Notes: generated from the letters alone by a model not told the origin. DNA of 64,000 bases from Dethiobacter sp. (GCA_018333635.1 JAGXTL010000016.1:1-64000); one strand, 5' to 3'; shown: positions 54,959 through 63,333, numbered from the stretch's first letter. A program made the numbers and translations.

Positions 54959-55049
54959 CCGTGACTCTGCATCTTCATCCAGCTCTATACTATGGCTCCT
55001 GCTGGAAATGAGTCTTTTAATGATCCGTATAGCATTTTCCTTTTCTTTA

Positions 55050-55703
55050 CTATCGAAAAGCCTTTAATATCCACGGTGGTGTAACAGATAAGCGATCCTT
55101 TACATTGATGACGGCCAGAGCATAAGCCAATTCAACAGGATACTCATCAATCAATGTTCTCATATCTGCTCGTTCACAGATCTCTGAAGCAAAGTGTTTT
55201 TTAATCAGTGACACCGGCTCTACTCTTGCTTCGTACCCCAGGTATTGAAAAAAGGACCGAAATTCCTTTTGGTCCTGCAACAGCGCATAAAAAATCTGCT
55301 TCATTGAGCCTTCCAAATGATTAAACGCCATCACTTCATCAGCGAATAACTCTTTGACTTTAATTGAGTCATTTAAAGGATTATTCAGTTCATCCGTTTG
55401 CAGCTTTTCATCTTTAACAAGCGCATGGTAAGGCTTCTTGGGAAACAGCAAGGCCGATAAATACAGAGTATCTATGACCTTCTCAGTTGCTATCCTAAAG
55501 TTCTCCAAAATCGGTCGCATGTATTTCAAATCATGTTTAATGATATTATGGCCGCATAAATAGTCAGCGCCTCTAAGAAAATTTGCAAAGGCAGCTATGG
55601 ACTTAGAATGAAAAACAGCCCCGGCACCATTAATGCCGCCCATATCCAAGATCGCGCTATTCTTCGGATGCACTTCCAGATCAATATAGGCGATGGATTT
55701 CAT
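55050..55703 (-). CDS. DnaQ-like exonuclease domain, 5' part of the same broken gene
   Basis: A 217-residue frame. The N-terminal DEDD exonuclease signature IAYIDLEVHPKN and CGHNIIKHDLKYM is clear, then PKKPYHALVKDEKLQTDELN. The C-terminus ends DRLSVTPPWILKAFR, where in full-length exonuclease-RecQ-UvrD proteins (as I recall the family) a linker and the RecQ helicase domain follow. The helicase frame opens 20 bases before this stop, shifted by one base. The two frames thus look like a deletion joint. Confidence 0.65.
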   Translation of the reverse strand: MKSIAYIDLEVHPKNSAILDMGGINGAGAVFHSKSIAAFANFLRGADYLCGHNIIKHDLKYMRPILENFRIATEKVIDTLYLSALLFPKKPYHALVKDEKLQTDELNNPLNDSIKVKELFADEVMAFNHLEGSMKQIFYALLQDQKEFRSFFQYLGYEARVEPVSLIKKHFASEICERADMRTLIDEYPVELAYALAVINVKDRLSVTPPWILKAFR

Positions 55704-56068
55704 TGCTCATAGCCCCTTACACTATCTTATTGCATTTTCTTCTTAACTTTTTTCGCCACAAATATACATTTTCCTTTAAACTTCCCAAAGACATCCAATT
55801 TAAACATAGTGAAATTCTACCGGCTTATCTTCTAAGAATAAAACGATTAATTAATACACTTTTCATTATGCGGAAAGATCACATTATGCTAAGTATGTAT
55901 TATTAGAAGCTGCTTAGCGAAAGGAATTCTGAGTTGTGTATAAAAGTAAACAAGGCTAATAATATTAAAGCAGGAAAAACTTTCCTCTTTGACGAACTCT
56001 GTTAATGATTGAACATTCATGTCGCAAATTAATAGCTTAATTCGATTATTGGGAAGGAGAAAGTTAAT
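55704..56068. other. Intergenic region with no recognised feature
   Basis: About 365 AT-rich bases between the divergent exonuclease and Sir2 genes. Short frames on both strands have no ribosome sites or family motifs. It should contain promoters for both genes, but no -35/-10 pair convinced me. GGAAGGAGA near 56051 is the Sir2 ribosome site. Confidence 0.5.
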
Positions 56069-56764
56069 GTGAGTACACATAATCCTAGACAGGTAATCGA
56101 AGACTTACGTAGCCACTTGGCTGCACCTGACAGGCGACTTATTTTTCTTTTGGGAGCTGGAGCCTCTGGTGCGGTTAATATTGCACCTATAGAAAGCTCG
56201 CCCTCAAGTGAAAAGCCGAAACATGTACCGCTTATTCCAGGAATTAATGGTTTGACTGAAGAATGTGCTGCTGCTGTAAAATCTATGGGAAAGCCTCAAG
56301 CTGAAGCTTGGGATAAGTTATCTCAACAATGTGAAAAGGAAAGCCGTTCTTCAAATGTAGAAAACATACTTTCTAAGGTTAGAATGAAGATTGATGCAAT
56401 TAGTGAAGAAGAAATGTTGGTTGGCCTTAGCCGAAAACAACTTGCCGAAGTAGAGGAAAATATCTGCAAAACCATAGCTAAAACTGTATGTCCAGATGAA
56501 GATAAAATCCCGGAAAAAATACCACATGATCTTTTTGCTGATTGGGTTAAGAAAGCTAATCGTACCATCCCTCTTGAGATCTTTACTACAAATTATGATG
56601 TTTTGTTAGAACGATCTTTTGAAGCGTCAAGGATCCCGGTTTTTGATGGTTTTGTCGCTTTCTTCATGCAATGGGGGGGAATATTCATTGATGCAAGGCA
56701 GCCCGACCTTAATTGGTTGTGTGGATTCAGTAAAGGGGGCCGTAGTTACAATCCGCCTTTATGA
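56069..56764 (+). CDS. SIR2-domain protein of a Sir2-HerA defence system, truncated
   Basis: A 231-residue frame starting at GTG after GGAAGGAGA. The NAD-binding motif LIFLLGAGASGA and the core motif IFTTNYDVLLERSFEAS are present. In defence-type Sir2 proteins, about 380-400 residues long, a catalytic His-Gly motif and more than 100 further residues should follow. Here the sequence reads IPVFDGFV and then an unrelated tail that overlaps herA by 74 bases. A deletion fused the gene to the herA upstream region, so NADase activity is probably lost. The N-terminal part is otherwise intact. Confidence 0.8.
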   Translation: MSTHNPRQVIEDLRSHLAAPDRRLIFLLGAGASGAVNIAPIESSPSSEKPKHVPLIPGINGLTEECAAAVKSMGKPQAEAWDKLSQQCEKESRSSNVENILSKVRMKIDAISEEEMLVGLSRKQLAEVEENICKTIAKTVCPDEDKIPEKIPHDLFADWVKKANRTIPLEIFTTNYDVLLERSFEASRIPVFDGFVAFFMQWGGIFIDARQPDLNWLCGFSKGGRSYNPPL

Positions 56765-58469
56765 AGTGCCGACCTTCATGATGATTGATGGACGCTCCTA
56801 CAGGGTTGGGCAAATTGGAGCTTTTCTAAGGATTCCTCTGGGTTATACTCACCTCTATGCTATTTGTACACTTGTCGGGGCGGCAGCTGCACCGATTAAT
56901 AATGAAAACACAAAGCCCGGTCAACGGTGGCTTTCTGCAACGCTCTTTGGTGAGTCTATTGGTGGTGTGTTTGAAAGGGGGGTTAGTCAGTACCCAACTA
57001 TTGGGGATGAAGTTCATCTGGTCACGCCTGAAGATATGCGTGTTATTTATGCATCTACTATAGAAGAACGGTCTATTAACGTAGGCCATATTGCCGCAAC
57101 TTCTGGTATTTCCGGTAACCTAGACTTGGGTCGGTTAATTACGCGCCATTCAGCTGTAGTGGGGTCTACCGGCTCGGGCAAATCAAACTTTATGGCAGTT
57201 TTGGTTGAAGCAATTGCAACGCAAGGATATCCTGCAGCACGGGTATTAATTATCGATCCGCATGGTGAGTATGCATCTGCTGTAGGGCAATATGGCAGTG
57301 TTTTTAAGATTAATCCTGACCCAAGAAAAGAGGAAAAACAATTATACGTTCCCTATTGGGCGTTGCCATATGATGAGCTTCAGACTGTAGCTTTAGGACC
57401 TATGCAGCCCGGTGCTGAGACTGCCATTAGAGACGAAGTCACTGAACGCAAAAAAGCGGCTGCTAAGCATCTTGCAAAGCAGCCCCCTGAAACAGTAATA
57501 ACATCTGATTCTCCGATCCCTTTTAGTCTAAGAAAATTATGGTTTGATTTAGATGATTTTGAGCGGCAAACATTTAGTGACAACGCTCGTACAAATCCTA
57601 GCGAAAAAGTAAGAAATGGCAGTGCGCAAAATCTTATATCTAACCTGTACCCAGCTCCTAATCCAGGTAATAGTGCACCATTTGCCCATCCTCGCCCGAG
57701 AAACATCGCAAAACAGTTAGAACTATTAAAAAGTCGGCTTCAGGACTCCAGGTTTGCATTTCTCTTCCAACCTGGTGATGGTTTTTCACCCGATTTGGAT
57801 GGTAAGATTAATGGAGACTTAGACATTCTCGTGCAGTCTTGGGTGGGGCACGATAAACCAGTGACTGTGCTGGACGTATCTGGTCTGCCACCAGAAGTGC
57901 TATCAATTGTAGTAGGTACTTTAGTCAGGATTGTTTATGATATGTTGTTCTGGGCATACGATTTGCCGATTAGTGGACGGAATCAGCCGCTTTTGCTTAT
58001 ATTGGAAGAAGCACATATTTTCCTTCAGGAAGGACATGAATCTGCCGCACACAGGACGATATCCAGAATTGCAAAAGAAGGCCGTAAGTACGGAGTAGGG
58101 TTATGCGTGGTGACTCAACGCCCAGTCGAGATTGAGAGCACCGTCTTAAGCCAATGTGGTACAATGATTGCGTTACGACTCGCTAATTCAGCGGATCGTT
58201 CTAAAGTAGAAGCAGCTATGCCTGATGATTTGGGAGCATTATCCGGAATGCTACCCGCATTAAGAACCGGGGAAGGTATAGTATTAGGAGAAGCAATGCC
58301 AATTCCTTCACGAATTCAGTTCTTTAAAGCTCGTAGTCGCCTTCGTGGCGACGATCCCGATGTGCCGCAGGCTTGGCGTCAATCCCGCCCGGATGGTTTG
58401 TACTATGAATCAGCGTTAAACAACTGGCGGCAACAAACAGATGTTAGAGGGGAGAACGGTGATGGTTGA
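56691..58469 (+). CDS. herA: HerA-family ATPase (Sir2-HerA anti-phage system)
   Basis: A 592-residue DNA-translocase ATPase. An N-terminal HAS-barrel (SPTLIGCVDSVKGAVVTIRL) is followed by the ATPase with Walker A VVGSTGSGKSNF, IDPHGEYASAVG, Walker B LLILEEAHIFL and the sensor regions VVTQRPVEIE and RLANSADRSKVEAAMPDDLG. The ATG at 56691 has GGGGGGGA ten bases upstream; a frame 24 codons longer lies within the Sir2 gene. HerA forms hexamers with Sir2 in known systems that deplete NAD on infection. The enzyme is intact. Confidence 0.9.
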   Translation: MQGSPTLIGCVDSVKGAVVTIRLYEVPTFMMIDGRSYRVGQIGAFLRIPLGYTHLYAICTLVGAAAAPINNENTKPGQRWLSATLFGESIGGVFERGVSQYPTIGDEVHLVTPEDMRVIYASTIEERSINVGHIAATSGISGNLDLGRLITRHSAVVGSTGSGKSNFMAVLVEAIATQGYPAARVLIIDPHGEYASAVGQYGSVFKINPDPRKEEKQLYVPYWALPYDELQTVALGPMQPGAETAIRDEVTERKKAAAKHLAKQPPETVITSDSPIPFSLRKLWFDLDDFERQTFSDNARTNPSEKVRNGSAQNLISNLYPAPNPGNSAPFAHPRPRNIAKQLELLKSRLQDSRFAFLFQPGDGFSPDLDGKINGDLDILVQSWVGHDKPVTVLDVSGLPPEVLSIVVGTLVRIVYDMLFWAYDLPISGRNQPLLLILEEAHIFLQEGHESAAHRTISRIAKEGRKYGVGLCVVTQRPVEIESTVLSQCGTMIALRLANSADRSKVEAAMPDDLGALSGMLPALRTGEGIVLGEAMPIPSRIQFFKARSRLRGDDPDVPQAWRQSRPDGLYYESALNNWRQQTDVRGENGDG

Positions 58470-58674
58470 TTTGATTTTTGTTGACTCTTCAAATATTGAA
58501 GCAATCGGATATGATGATGGGACTAGTGATCTCCACATTCAATTTACTTCAGGCAGTTACTATATTTTTCATAATGTACCCCGCGACATATTCGAGTCAA
58601 TACTTTACGCACCTTCTAAAGGAAGTTTCTTTAATAGAGAGGTAAAGGGTATTTACACGTTTACGAGACAATGA
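58462..58674 (+). CDS. KTSC-domain small protein
   Basis: A 70-residue protein. SSNIEAIGYDDGTSDLHIQF with YYIFHNVPRDIFESIL and SKGSFFNREVKG match the KTSC domain (named after a Lys-Thr-Ser-Cys motif in lysyl-tRNA synthetases and phage proteins). The ATG overlaps the herA end by eight bases and follows GGGGAG, so it is translationally coupled to herA. It may be a third part of the defence operon or a partner in RNA or nucleotide binding. Confidence 0.75.
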   Translation: MVDLIFVDSSNIEAIGYDDGTSDLHIQFTSGSYYIFHNVPRDIFESILYAPSKGSFFNREVKGIYTFTRQ

Positions 58675-58901
58675 TGCCGCAAATTTTCCCGCAAGCATCC
58701 AGACCCACGGGAGTATCCCTTTTAAAATAATTAACCGTAGCTTCACTTTTCCCCTTGCTTTCAGGGTCGCCGCTACGGCAAAGATAGACATCAACAGTAA
58801 TAGATGGTTATAAACATAATGAAAAGTGCGAAACTCCTTTAGCGATAATTAAGTTTAGTTGCTGCTTTTCATTTAACAGATGTAAAGCTGACTCTCATTC
58901 G

Positions 58902-59252
58902 TTATAAAATATCAGCGTATAATCCTTCTTTTGTCTTAGTAAACACAACTTTAGACGGAAATAAGTTCTCTCCCATATCGGCGAAACCAACTAAAGTCAT
59001 TGCCCATTCTGATAACTCGATTGGAAGTCGGTAGCATTTTACATTACCTGCTTCCGCTATTGTAATTAATGGAATCATCTCTTGACTACAACCGACTGCC
59101 AAAGCATCGCAGACAATTCGGTCTTTTGTTATTTCGAGCAAAGGTTGCTTATTGATGTCAAAATAAACCTTTGCTCCTCGTTGATTCAAAAAGTAATCCT
59201 TTGAGGGTATAATGTACACAGATACCTCTAAATGTTTGCACATCTTCTCCAC
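58902..59252 (-). CDS. Unknown protein fused to an IS3 orfB fragment
   Basis: A 116-residue frame. The first 11 residues (VEKMCKHLEVS) are from the N-terminus of an IS3-type orfB transposase, and the frame stays open upstream through more orfB sequence. The rest, YIIPSKDYFLNQRGAKVYFD and MTLVGFADMGENLFPSKVVF, is a protein I do not recognise. It is probably the 3' part of a gene cut by the insertion element. Expression is uncertain. Confidence 0.5.
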   Translation of the reverse strand: MEKMCKHLEVSVYIIPSKDYFLNQRGAKVYFDINKQPLLEITKDRIVCDALAVGCSQEMIPLITIAEAGNVKCYRLPIELSEWAMTLVGFADMGENLFPSKVVFTKTKEGLYADIL

Positions 59253-59670
59253 CGAAAATTTGGAGCTGTTATAACCTGTGCCACGCTTGTCCTGAGTAGC
59301 ACGTATATGCTGATAAACTATTTCCGGTTGGTTTCCAAGAAGAGTGCTGTAGCCTTTTTTAATATTAGAACGGCCTCCTTGAGTTCGGCAGTCCTGCGCT
59401 TTTCTGCTTTAAGCTGTCTCTCAAGATCCTGAATCCTTACATGGTCGGGGTCTTGCTGCTGTTTATGTTCTTTAATCCAGTTGCTTAATGTTTGGGGGTT
59501 AAAAAACTGTTATAACGCTGTAAATAGACCGATTTCCCTCAAGAACCATTCTGATTGCATCCGCTTTAAACTCATCGCTGTACCGGTTTGTTGTTTTTGA
59601 CATTTTTTATCTCCTCCACAGGGTTATTATAGCCTAACCACTGTGTGTCCGGCAAACCGGGTATAGGTCA
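59220..59670 (-). mobile_element. IS3-family insertion sequence, left-end remnant
   Basis: The left end begins at 59670 with TGACCTATACCCGGTTTGCC and runs on the minus strand through orfA and the first codons of orfB. The rest of orfB with the DDE residues and the right end are missing; the sequence passes into an unknown ORF at about 59220. The left end interrupts a PIN-domain gene. Confidence 0.75.
59318..59603 (-). pseudogene. IS3 orfA transposase, frameshifted
   Basis: MSKTTNRYSDEFKADAIRMV after GGAGGAG is a standard IS3/IS911 orfA start. The frame fails at a T-run near 59500; the second half continues in another frame as NPQTLSNWIKEHKQQQDPDH and then a leucine-zipper region ending LFLETNRK. 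One base change in the T-run or a short deletion explains it. Confidence 0.8.
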
Positions 59671-59844
59671 AATATTTCTACGAGAAATATTCTTATCTCT
59701 TCTTATATCTAAAATAGAACTTGGGTGACACAATAGAGTGCAACGGTAAGTAGTGGCTAACTGGTTTACGTTAGCCATCTCGTTATTTAAAGGAGAAAAA
59801 TCCTCTAACGGTATCAAAATGTTTGTATCCAATAATCTTCTCAT
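59668..59844 (-). pseudogene. PIN-domain protein cut by the IS3 element
   Basis: A 58-residue frame starting MRRLLDTNILIPLEDFSP, the PIN N-terminus with its first aspartate, and CTLLCHPSSILDIRRDK. The stop TGA is the first three bases of the IS left end. The rest of the PIN domain is lost. It lies downstream of the ASCH-domain gene on the same strand; PIN and ASCH genes are sometimes paired in toxin-antitoxin-like loci. Confidence 0.7.
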
Positions 59845-59923
59845 TTTTCATCATCCAATAATTTACAGAGGTTCTCTTTCTACATATTTCCTCTTTTCCC
59901 TGCAAATAGTTATTGACAGGAAA

Positions 59924-59951
59924 ACAAAAAAAGGACAAAAAATTGTCCTTT
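59924..59951 (-). terminator. Terminator at the ASCH gene end
   Basis: AAAGGACA and TGTCCTTT pair across a six-base loop, followed by a T-run on the minus strand. The upstream arm includes the ASCH stop codon. Confidence 0.8.
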
Positions 59952-60388
59952 ATTGCAGATAATCTGTTAGTAATGAATATAGAGGATGACTTTCATTTAG
60001 GAAATGGAAAAATTGCGGAGGGTTGTATTGAGGCATATACTCTCTCAGAGCCTCGAGCGTAAAGGCATTCTGGTAAGTTACTATATTTTTCAACTTTAAT
60101 GCGTAGCCGGTTTCACAACCGCTAAAATAGTTTACAAAATCATTATATCCTACTGCACATTGTCCTTTTACTTTTTCCCACAAGGTATCGATTGCAGCAC
60201 CCATGATTCTATCTACTTCTGCCACTGCCACTACTTTTTTGCCGGGGCTCGTTTGATAAATGATCAGCTTATCCCCACGATTTAAACTCGGCTTTCTGCG
60301 TCTTAACTCATACGTTTTATATCCTTCAATAATCGCTTCAACATGTTCGGGCTTAATATTTCGCAGCTTTTTTATTTGCCTCTTTCAT
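59950..60388 (-). pseudogene. ASCH-domain protein with one-base frameshift
   Basis: An ATG at 60388 after AGAGGT opens MKEANKK and then fails. Removing one A from the run of six A restores a single 145-residue frame: MKEANKKLRNIKPEHVEAII, then YELRRRKPSLNRGDKLIIYQ, AEVDRIMGAAIDTLWEKVKG and NPPQFFHFLNESHPLY, a clear ASCH domain (RNA-binding fold). The 439-base span less one is divisible by three. The run length could also be a sequencing error. Confidence 0.75.
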
Positions 60389-60438
60389 ATCTATACCTCT
60401 ATTATATTAGAACACTTGTTCCGACTCAATGACTTGCT

Positions 60439-61449
60439 TTAGCTTTTTCTGTGCACGTCATCATCATCATGGCATACAGTGCAAAGGGTTACCAAATTGT
60501 CCTCGGTATTTTTTCCACCTTTTGCGTGCTCTTTAACATGGTGGAGTTCGAGATGCCTGGGGTCGGACCTATCCCATAGGCTTTTATTCCACTGACATCT
60601 TACACATGTATAATTGTCTCTACGTAATACGCGACCACGTACCGGGTCGGGTATTATTCTATCGTGTTCAGGGCTTTGGCGGGTTGATTCCAGGAGGTAT
60701 GTACCTACGGGTAGATCCGGTTTGCCTGTGGTTTTGGTAACGATGGGCCAGCCGTATTCCGTTCTTAATTCTCTTACTCTTCTTGCCCATTCGGTTTTAT
60801 CTTTTGCAACGTAGCGGAGTTCTTCGCCGGTTACCGGTTCACCTACGTTTTGTTTAAGGTACTCTAGAATTTTGTTTCGAACCGACTCATTACTGTTACG
60901 TATATTCTTGGCCAGGTTCCAGCGGAAAGCTGCTTGCTTGTCTTGCTCCGACGATAGGAGTATATAATCGTCGGGCTTAATATTTTGTATGTTCTCGAGA
61001 GGGAAATCCTCTTCCTGGTACATTTCCTTTGCTGCTGTACCACTGATAATTGCCCATCCATATTCGACCCGTAACTCACGCACTCTTCTTGCATATTCCT
61101 GAATACCGGAAATTACAGACAGTTCATCGCCGTTAATTATGGTAAGAGGATACTTGAGGAAATATTGGAGTATTCTTTGCCGTGCGCTTACCGTACTACC
61201 TTCCGGTGCAAGAGAAATACCAAGTGCTCTTAAAGTGTGAAGTACCGGGACAAGGGAAAGAACTTTTGGCCGGAGCTCTTCCTTTTGCAGCTCCAGCTCA
61301 AAATTATTTAACAGCCTATGGAGTTCTTGTATAATTTGCTCCGGCTCGGCTTTCAATGGTCGGTTCTCCCTTTCCATTTCTAGAAATGCACCTTTTAGCA
61401 CGATGTCGGGCTTGCCGGGTAAATCGGGGTTACCACTAATCCGAGCCAT
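60439..61449 (-). CDS. HNH endonuclease of a type II restriction system
   Basis: A 336-residue protein. The C-terminal HNH nuclease has zinc cysteines in YTCVRCQ and TLCTVCHDDDD and the core LELHHVKEHAKGG with NTEDNLVTLC. Before it are two copies of a ~50-residue winged-helix-like unit: RQRILQYFLKYPLTIINGDE with RRVRELRVEYGWAIIS, and RNKILEYLKQNVGEPVTGEE with RRVRELRTEYGWPIVT. The start overlaps the methyltransferase stop by one base (TAATG). It is the probable restriction enzyme partner; the duplicated part may read DNA. Confidence 0.85.
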   Translation of the reverse strand: MARISGNPDLPGKPDIVLKGAFLEMERENRPLKAEPEQIIQELHRLLNNFELELQKEELRPKVLSLVPVLHTLRALGISLAPEGSTVSARQRILQYFLKYPLTIINGDELSVISGIQEYARRVRELRVEYGWAIISGTAAKEMYQEEDFPLENIQNIKPDDYILLSSEQDKQAAFRWNLAKNIRNSNESVRNKILEYLKQNVGEPVTGEELRYVAKDKTEWARRVRELRTEYGWPIVTKTTGKPDLPVGTYLLESTRQSPEHDRIIPDPVRGRVLRRDNYTCVRCQWNKSLWDRSDPRHLELHHVKEHAKGGKNTEDNLVTLCTVCHDDDDVHRKS

Positions 61450-62807
61450 TACCCGGCTTCGTTTGTTTTAATCGAAGACATCCATGCACATTCTTCTTCC
61501 TGTGTTAGGAGTACATACACAATATCGGCAATGCGGGCGGCCAAAAGGGGCGGTACAGCGTTACCGATTTGCTTGGCGATTTCGATTTTCGTGCCGGTAA
61601 AAATAAACGCATCGGGGAAGCTCTGCAAGCGTGCCGCTTCCCGGTGGGTAATCGGCCTGTGCTGCTCAGGATGTAGGTAGCGGCCTTTTTCCGGCTTAAA
61701 GAATTCCGTACGAATGGTAAAGGCGGGGCGGTCCCACCACAATCTGCCGAATAAATCTGTTCCGCCTGTTTTCTTTCTGATCCAACAGTCGGGGGTCAGT
61801 TCGGGGGCTATTCGTTGCAGGTCGAAACGGTTCATCCCCTCTTCCGGAATAGCCTTGTATCTTTTTACACTAAGCGGTGTCGGGGACCGGCCGAAATGTA
61901 AATCCAAAGGAGGCGGAACATCTCGGATACCGGCACCTTCAGGCTCAGGCAAGTCTGAGATTGCGTCTTTTACCGTTCTCCACCTCTGAGGCGAGTGCAA
62001 ATACGCCTCGTTTTGTATGGTAATGCCTATAGTATTTTGAATTCCGCCTTTTTCCGGGTTGTAGTGAGTTTTTCTTGGCGGGAAAATTATCGACGGGTCT
62101 ATTTTTGAGCCGATGATGACGGCTCTGGTTCGTGTTTGGGGAACTCCGTAATCCGCCGCACAAAGCTTGTCCGAAACAACCTTAAAGCCCAACATTTCGG
62201 CGGTTTCCACGATTTGCTTATGTTCTTCCGACCCTAATAATTGAGGTACGTTTTCTATTACAAATACCTTTGCCCCGCAGCGCTTTACCACTTCCAGATA
62301 AGGACGCCATAATTGGTTTCTTGGATCCCCTTCACGGTTTTTGTTCAGTAAACTAAAACCCTGGCAAGGAGGTCCGCCAATCACCACGTCGGCCGACGGA
62401 ATCTTAACACTCCTATCGCTTAGGATTTCGCTTATATCACCGAGAACACAGTGGTTGCCAAAGTTAGCGTTATACGTATCCACGCAATACTTATTAAAAT
62501 CATTGGCCCATACTGAAGTAAAATTATGCCCGAACGATTTGGAAAAACCTAGCGACATTCCGCCTGCACCGCTGAATAAGTCGATGAGTTTGAAATCGCG
62601 ATTTTTTCGTGTTGACTGTCCACATGTACGATGATTGTAGGCAGCCTCATCTTCTTTCAGCAATAGTGCGGCGTACTCATTTTTTTTGGCATATTTCTTC
62701 ATATCTGCCCAACCCTCAAATCCGGAATATAGCATTCCTTTTAATTTTTCAATAGTAAATAGCAAATTCCTGCAAGTGCACCCAGACTGAGCCAAATCAT
62801 TTTGCAT
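61449..62807 (-). CDS. DNA (cytosine-5-)-methyltransferase
   Basis: A 452-residue C5 methyltransferase. Motif I is LIDLFSGAGGMSLGFS, motif IV VVIGGPPCQGFSLLN (catalytic cysteine), motif VI VFIENVPQLLGS, motif VIII QTRTRAVIIGS and motif X KQIGNAVPPLLA. An N-terminal part of about 85 residues precedes motif I. The ATG at 62807 follows GAGGTGAT; a frame 14 codons longer has no site. Together with the HNH gene it makes a complete type II restriction-modification system. The target sequence is not predictable. Confidence 0.94.
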   Translation of the reverse strand: MQNDLAQSGCTCRNLLFTIEKLKGMLYSGFEGWADMKKYAKKNEYAALLLKEDEAAYNHRTCGQSTRKNRDFKLIDLFSGAGGMSLGFSKSFGHNFTSVWANDFNKYCVDTYNANFGNHCVLGDISEILSDRSVKIPSADVVIGGPPCQGFSLLNKNREGDPRNQLWRPYLEVVKRCGAKVFVIENVPQLLGSEEHKQIVETAEMLGFKVVSDKLCAADYGVPQTRTRAVIIGSKIDPSIIFPPRKTHYNPEKGGIQNTIGITIQNEAYLHSPQRWRTVKDAISDLPEPEGAGIRDVPPPLDLHFGRSPTPLSVKRYKAIPEEGMNRFDLQRIAPELTPDCWIRKKTGGTDLFGRLWWDRPAFTIRTEFFKPEKGRYLHPEQHRPITHREAARLQSFPDAFIFTGTKIEIAKQIGNAVPPLLAARIADIVYVLLTQEEECAWMSSIKTNEAG

Positions 62808-62910
62808 TATCACCTCTACCGTCACCCCTGACTTTAGATATTTCTTCAATAACTATATCCGAATCTATGTTATAATTTTATTTAGTGCAAAGATGTAATG
62901 GAGGGAACTT

Positions 62911-63333
62911 ATGGCACGGAATATTGTTTACCAGTCAAGGGCCTGGCATGACTTTCCCGGTGAGATTAACTGTGCGGAATCTGCAGTTGTCGTAATTCCT
63001 GAGCATGAGGACAAGCGACATGTTGCCAAAGCTATGACCTGTATAAAAACGGACTCTATCTTTACTATACCTGAACTAATTGCCCGTTTTATCCACAGCA
63101 ACGGCGGACGGCTCGTTTCGCCGCATACGGTTGAATCAATGCTCACTTCAATTACCGCTGAGAGCTTTATCCCCTACTTAAAAATCGAGAATCACCGGCA
63201 AAGTTATATCCGGGCGCTGGCCGGTACCATAGGAGTAGGCGAATGTACCCGTAATTTTCAATTTAACATTAAAGGCTGTCCGCCTAATGCCAAAGACATT
63301 GTTTCCGGTCTTGTGGAATGGCTAAATAAGTAG
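62911..63333 (+). CDS. Unknown protein divergent from the restriction system
   Basis: A 140-residue protein I do not recognise. GGAGGG precedes the ATG. It has ARNIVYQSRAWHDFPGEINC near the start and TRNFQFNIKGCPPNAKDIVS near the end, no membrane segment, and no clear DNA-binding motif. It faces away from the methyltransferase across about 100 bases. It might be a controller or an accessory protein of the system, but nothing in its sequence proves it. Confidence 0.65.
   Translation: MARNIVYQSRAWHDFPGEINCAESAVVVIPEHEDKRHVAKAMTCIKTDSIFTIPELIARFIHSNGGRLVSPHTVESMLTSITAESFIPYLKIENHRQSYIRALAGTIGVGECTRNFQFNIKGCPPNAKDIVSGLVEWLNK

Noticed and set aside
55889-56080. A 63-codon minus-strand frame in the exonuclease-Sir2 gap
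   Set aside because: It has no ribosome site, overlaps the Sir2 start and shows no recognisable motif.
59232-59432. Plus-strand frame across the IS3 remnant
   Set aside because: It is antisense to the IS3 orfA/orfB sequence, which is recognisable on the minus strand.
59950-60388. Programmed ribosomal frameshift in the ASCH gene
   Set aside because: A +1 shift would be needed at an A-run that has only the slippery form for -1 shifts, with no stimulatory structure seen; a one-base insertion is simpler.
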